From Thiobacillus sp. (GTDB lineage: Bacteria > Pseudomonadota > Gammaproteobacteria > Burkholderiales > Thiobacillaceae), in contig NZ_JANJXQ010000046.1 in assembly GCF_024708915.1 (NCBI RefSeq), forward strand, positions 1-8,767: a stretch of 8,767 nucleotides of DNA, in the 5' to 3' direction. This document shows, one piece after another, positions 6,136-8,767 of the stretch. The notes under the pieces are model-generated. The model did no database searches. It saw nothing but the letters and a program-made list of their open reading frames with translations, and had not been told where the DNA came from. A program made the translations under genes and the position numbers. The first letter of the stretch is position 1, and each line of letters begins with the position of its first letter.

Positions 6136-6160
6136 GTAGGAGGCCCGCCCTCGGGCCGAT
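6136..6160 (+). repeat. REP-like element, plus orientation (right half of a BIME-like pair)
   Basis: It starts GTAGGAG (6136-6142), has a perfect 6-bp stem GGCCCG/CGGGCC (6142-6147 and 6152-6157) with a CCCT loop, and ends GAT (6158-6160). It shares its head and tail with the element at 6078-6120 but in opposite orientation, heads facing. CCTCCTAC (6113-6120) and GTAGGAGG (6136-6143) can also pair directly over a 15-nt spacer. The stop codon of ileS is 17 nt to the right. Confidence 0.65.
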
Positions 6161-6176
6161 CGGGGTCGGTCGCGAA

Positions 6177-8767
6177 TCAGGCATGCGTGCGCACCTCGCC
6201 GTCGCCATGGAGGTTGCTCACGCAGCGGCCGCACAGACCGGGGTGGTCGGCGTGCGCGTCGACGTCGTCGCGGTAGTGCCAGCAGCGGTCGCACTTCTTC
6301 GCCGCGCTCGGGGCAACCTCGACGCGGTCGGCGTCGGCGGCGACGACGCGCGCCTGCGAGGTGATCAGCACGAAGCGCAAATCGTCCCCGAGCGGTTCCA
6401 ACAGCGCGTGGGTGTCGGGGCTGGCGTGCAGCGTGATCTCCGCCTGCAGCGACGAGCCGATGCCGCCGGCGACGCGCACGAGCTCGAGTTCCTTCGACAC
6501 CATCGCGCGCACGGCGCGGATGCGGGTCCAGCGCTCGAGCAGGTCGGCCTCGCCGGCCTGCGCCGGAAGTTCGTGCCAGACATGCAGGAACACCGAGCTG
6601 TCCTCACCCGCCAGTTGCGTCCACACTTCCTCGCCGGTGAACGACAGAATCGGCGCCATCCAGCGCACTAGCGCATGCGTCAGGTGATAGAGCGCATTCT
6701 GCGCCGCGCGCCGCGCGCGGCTGTCGGCGCCGCTGGTGTAGAGGCGGTCCTTCAGGATGTCGAGGTAGAAGCCGCCGAGGTCTTCCGAGCAGAAACCCTG
6801 CAGCTTCTGCACGATGAAGTGGAATTCGTAGGCGTCGTAGTGCGTTTGCAGTTCGCCCTGCAGCTGGCGCGTCATTGCCAGCGCGTAGCAGTCGATTTCC
6901 AGCCAGTCCGCCACCGGCAGCGCGTGCGCCTCGGGGTCGAAATCCGACAGGTTGGCGAGCAGGAACTTCAAGGTATTGCGAATCCGGCGGTAGCCTTCCA
7001 CCACGCGCTTGAGGATCTCGTCGGAGATGGTGAGTTCGCCGGAATAGTCGGTGGTCGCCACCCACAGCCGCAGGATGTCGGCGCCGTACTGGTCCATCAC
7101 CTTCTGCGGCGAGACCACGTTGCCCTTCGATTTGCTCATCTTGTGGCCTTTTCCGTCGACCACAAAGCCGTGGGTGAGCAGCGCTTTATAGGGCGCGCGA
7201 CCGTCGGTGGCGCAGCCGGTGAGTAGCGACGACTGGAACCAGCCGCGATGCTGGTCGGAACCTTCCAGATACAGGTCAGCCGGATGCGCGAGTTCGGGGC
7301 GGCGCTTCAGCACGCAGGCGTGGGTGACGCCGGAATCGAACCAGACGTCGAGCGTGTGGCCGGTCTTGTCGTAATGCGCGGCGTCGTCGCCCAGCAGTTC
7401 GGCCGGGTCGAGCGCGAACCAGGCCTCGATGCCGGCGGCTTCGACGCGCTGCGCCACGGTTTCCAGCAGTTCCAGCGTGCGCGGATGCAAGTCGCCGGTT
7501 TCCTTGTGGGTGAAAAAGGGCATCGGCACACCCCAGTTGCGCTGGCGCGAGACGCACCAGTCGGGGCGGTTTTTGATCATCGCCTCCAGCCGCGCGCGGC
7601 CCCACGAGGGGAAGAACTGCGTCGCGTCGACCGCTGCCATCGCCTGCCCGCGCAAGCTCGCCTCACCCCTCACGCCTGACGCCTCACCCTGCAAGTCCAT
7701 GCCGATGAACCACTGCCGCGTCGCGCGGAAAATGATCGGCGTCTTGTGGCGCCAGCAGTGCGGATAGCTGTGCAGGAGCTTCTCGTGCGCCAGCAGGTTG
7801 CCGCTGGCTTCCAGCGTTTCCAGAATCAGTGGGTTTGCCTGCCAGATGCTCATGCCGCCGACCAGCGGCACGCTGCTGTAGAAGCGGCCGTCGTCGCCCA
7901 CCGGGTTGTCCACTTTCAAGCCATAGCGGCTGCCCACCACGTAGTCGTCGAGGCCATGGCCGGGCGCGGTGTGCACGGCGCCGGTGCCGGCGTCCGCCGT
8001 GACGTGGTCGCCGACGATCACCGGCACCTGGCGCTGCTGGAAGGGATGCCACAGCAGCACGCCTTCGAGCGCCTGGCCGGTGGTGTGGGCGACGACCTCG
8101 GCGCCTTCGCTCAAACCGTAGCGCGTCAACGCGGTTTCGCGCAGGCTGTCGGCGAGAATCAGTAGGCCCTTGGCTGCGCGCACCAGCGCATACTGGAAAT
8201 CGGGATGCAGCGCCACCGCCTGGTTGGCCGGCAGCGTCCACGGCGTGGTGGTCCAGATGACGATCTGGACAGCCTCGCCGATCGCCGCGATGTCGAAGCG
8301 TTTGGCGAGGTCGGCGTGGTCGGCCACGGCGAAGCCGACGTCGATCGCCGGCGAGTTCTTGTCCTCGTACTCGACTTCGGCTTCCGCGAGCGCCGAGCCG
8401 CAGTCGACGCACCAGTGCACCGGCTTGGCGCCCTGATAGAGATAGCCTGCCTGCTGGATCTGCCCCAGCACGCGCAGGGTGTCGGCCTCGAACTGGAAAT
8501 CCATCGTGCGATAAGGGTTCGCCCAGTCGCCCAGCACGCCGAGGCGGATGAAGTCGGCCTTCTGCCGTTCGATCTGCGCGGCGGCGTATTCGCGGCACAG
8601 TTCGCGGAACTGCGACGGGGGAATGTCCTTGCCGTGGGTTTTTTCCACCTGCAGTTCAATCGGCAGGCCGTGGCAGTCCCAGCCCGGCACGTAGGGCGCG
8701 TCGAAGCCGGAGAGGGTCTTGGCCTTGACGATGATGTCCTTGAGGATCTTGTTCACCGCGTGGCCGA
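6177..8767 (-). CDS. ileS: Isoleucyl-tRNA synthetase, 5'-truncated by window edge
   Basis: Class I aminoacyl-tRNA synthetase that charges tRNA-Ile. About 862 residues are visible; ~60-75 N-terminal ones are outside. The frame runs open to the edge and reads [16 protein letters not shown], whose GH (8760-8765) is the end of the HIGH motif, so the GTG at 8756 is internal. Next come [14 protein letters not shown]; the CP1 editing domain with [11 protein letters not shown] (8223-8255) and [44 protein letters not shown] (7128-7142); and the anticodon-binding region. A C-terminal zinc finger (CDRC 6282-6293, CGRC 6222-6233) marks the bacterial Zn-containing form, not the mupirocin-resistant type. 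Between WFIGMD and the FFPSWG segment the loop is about 10 residues longer than in E. coli and coincides with a heptamer repeat tract. It heads the visible ileS-lspA-fkpB-ispH block. Confidence 0.98.
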   Translation of the reverse strand, partial: GHAVNKILKDIIVKAKTLSGFDAPYVPGWDCHGLPIELQVEKTHGKDIPPSQFRELCREYAAAQIERQKADFIRLGVLGDWANPYRTMDFQFEADTLRVLGQIQQAGYLYQGAKPVHWCVDCGSALAEAEVEYEDKNSPAIDVGFAVADHADLAKRFDIAAIGEAVQIVIWTTTPWTLPANQAVALHPDFQYALVRAAKGLLILADSLRETALTRYGLSEGAEVVAHTTGQALEGVLLWHPFQQRQVPVIVGDHVTADAGTGAVHTAPGHGLDDYVVGSRYGLKVDNPVGDDGRFYSSVPLVGGMSIWQANPLILETLEASGNLLAHEKLLHSYPHCWRHKTPIIFRATRQWFIGMDLQGEASGVRGEASLRGQAMAAVDATQFFPSWGRARLEAMIKNRPDWCVSRQRNWGVPMPFFTHKETGDLHPRTLELLETVAQRVEAAGIEAWFALDPAELLGDDAAHYDKTGHTLDVWFDSGVTHACVLKRRPELAHPADLYLEGSDQHRGWFQSSLLTGCATDGRAPYKALLTHGFVVDGKGHKMSKSKGNVVSPQKVMDQYGADILRLWVATTDYSGELTISDEILKRVVEGYRRIRNTLKFLLANLSDFDPEAHALPVADWLEIDCYALAMTRQLQGELQTHYDAYEFHFIVQKLQGFCSEDLGGFYLDILKDRLYTSGADSRARRAAQNALYHLTHALVRWMAPILSFTGEEVWTQLAGEDSSVFLHVWHELPAQAGEADLLERWTRIRAVRAMVSKELELVRVAGGIGSSLQAEITLHASPDTHALLEPLGDDLRFVLITSQARVVAADADRVEVAPSAAKKCDRCWHYRDDVDAHADHPGLCGRCVSNLHGDGEVRTHA
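7660..7687 (-). repeat. Four tandem 7-bp repeats inside the ileS coding sequence
   Basis: Plus-strand units are GCCTCAC, CCCTCAC, GCCTGAC, GCCTCAC (7660-7666, 7667-7673, 7674-7680, 7681-7687), each within one base of GCCTCAC. On the coding strand (GTGAGGC units) they are read in frame as part of [11 protein letters not shown], where GEAS recurs after 7 codons because three heptamers equal 21 nt. Flanking sequence does not continue the pattern on either side. Confidence 0.85.

Noticed and set aside
5682..6671. Plus-strand frame of 329 codons opposite lspA and the ileS 3' end
   Set aside because: Antisense shadow across two solid genes and the REP-like region; no motifs.
7660..7687. Heptamer tract as a sign that ileS is frameshifted or a pseudogene
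   Set aside because: The reading frame is intact and family motifs continue on both sides, down to the C-terminal zinc finger.
8754..8756. GTG as the start of ileS
   Set aside because: The codons before it read GHA, the end of the HIGH motif region, so it is internal and the gene continues past the window edge.

Overview
The window reads as chromosomal DNA of a GC-rich Gram-negative bacterium, most likely a betaproteobacterium. This rests on protein style (PilY1, IspH, LspA and Zn-finger IleS of proteobacterial type), strong G/C at third codon positions, and gene order. No RNA gene, CRISPR array, insertion sequence or phage gene is visible. The genus cannot be fixed from sequence alone.

Layout. 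The plus-strand left half (1-4138) is the distal end of a type IV pilus minor-pilin cluster. It holds the C-terminal ~980 residues of the tip adhesin PilY1 (start outside the window), a GspH/FimT pseudopilin overlapping its stop by 4 bp, a 113-bp gap full of inverted repeats, and a second GspH/FimT pseudopilin with its own strong ribosome binding site. The minus-strand right half (8767-4144) is a housekeeping operon transcribed ileS (5' end cut off) > lspA > fkpB > ispH. The halves converge, with stop codons 5 bp apart inside a shared hairpin. From published maps as I recall them, the order pilY1 ... ispH-fkpB-lspA-ileS matches the Pseudomonas aeruginosa minor-pilin locus. There pilY2 and pilE lie between pilY1 and ispH; here two GspH/FimT pseudopilins fill that place.

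How the genes work together. PilY1 and the minor pseudopilins form the priming/tip complex of type IV pili, which serve adhesion, twitching and, for some FimT proteins, DNA uptake. The second pseudopilin carries a GRPR tract matching the GRxR DNA-binding motif described for Legionella FimT. The opposite operon encodes isoleucyl-tRNA synthetase, lipoprotein signal peptidase, a FKBP/SlpA-type prolyl isomerase and the last enzyme of the MEP isoprenoid pathway; these are functionally unrelated to the pili but a conserved proteobacterial gene block.

No wholly new multi-gene system is visible. The least ordinary signals are small-scale: four tandem 7-bp repeats read in frame within ileS; a pair of inverted REP-like hairpins (BIME-like) between ileS and lspA; tandem diverged pseudopilins sharing a 25-nt identical core, only one with GRxR; and a dense cluster of dyads before the second pseudopilin, including one that covers its Shine-Dalgarno sequence.
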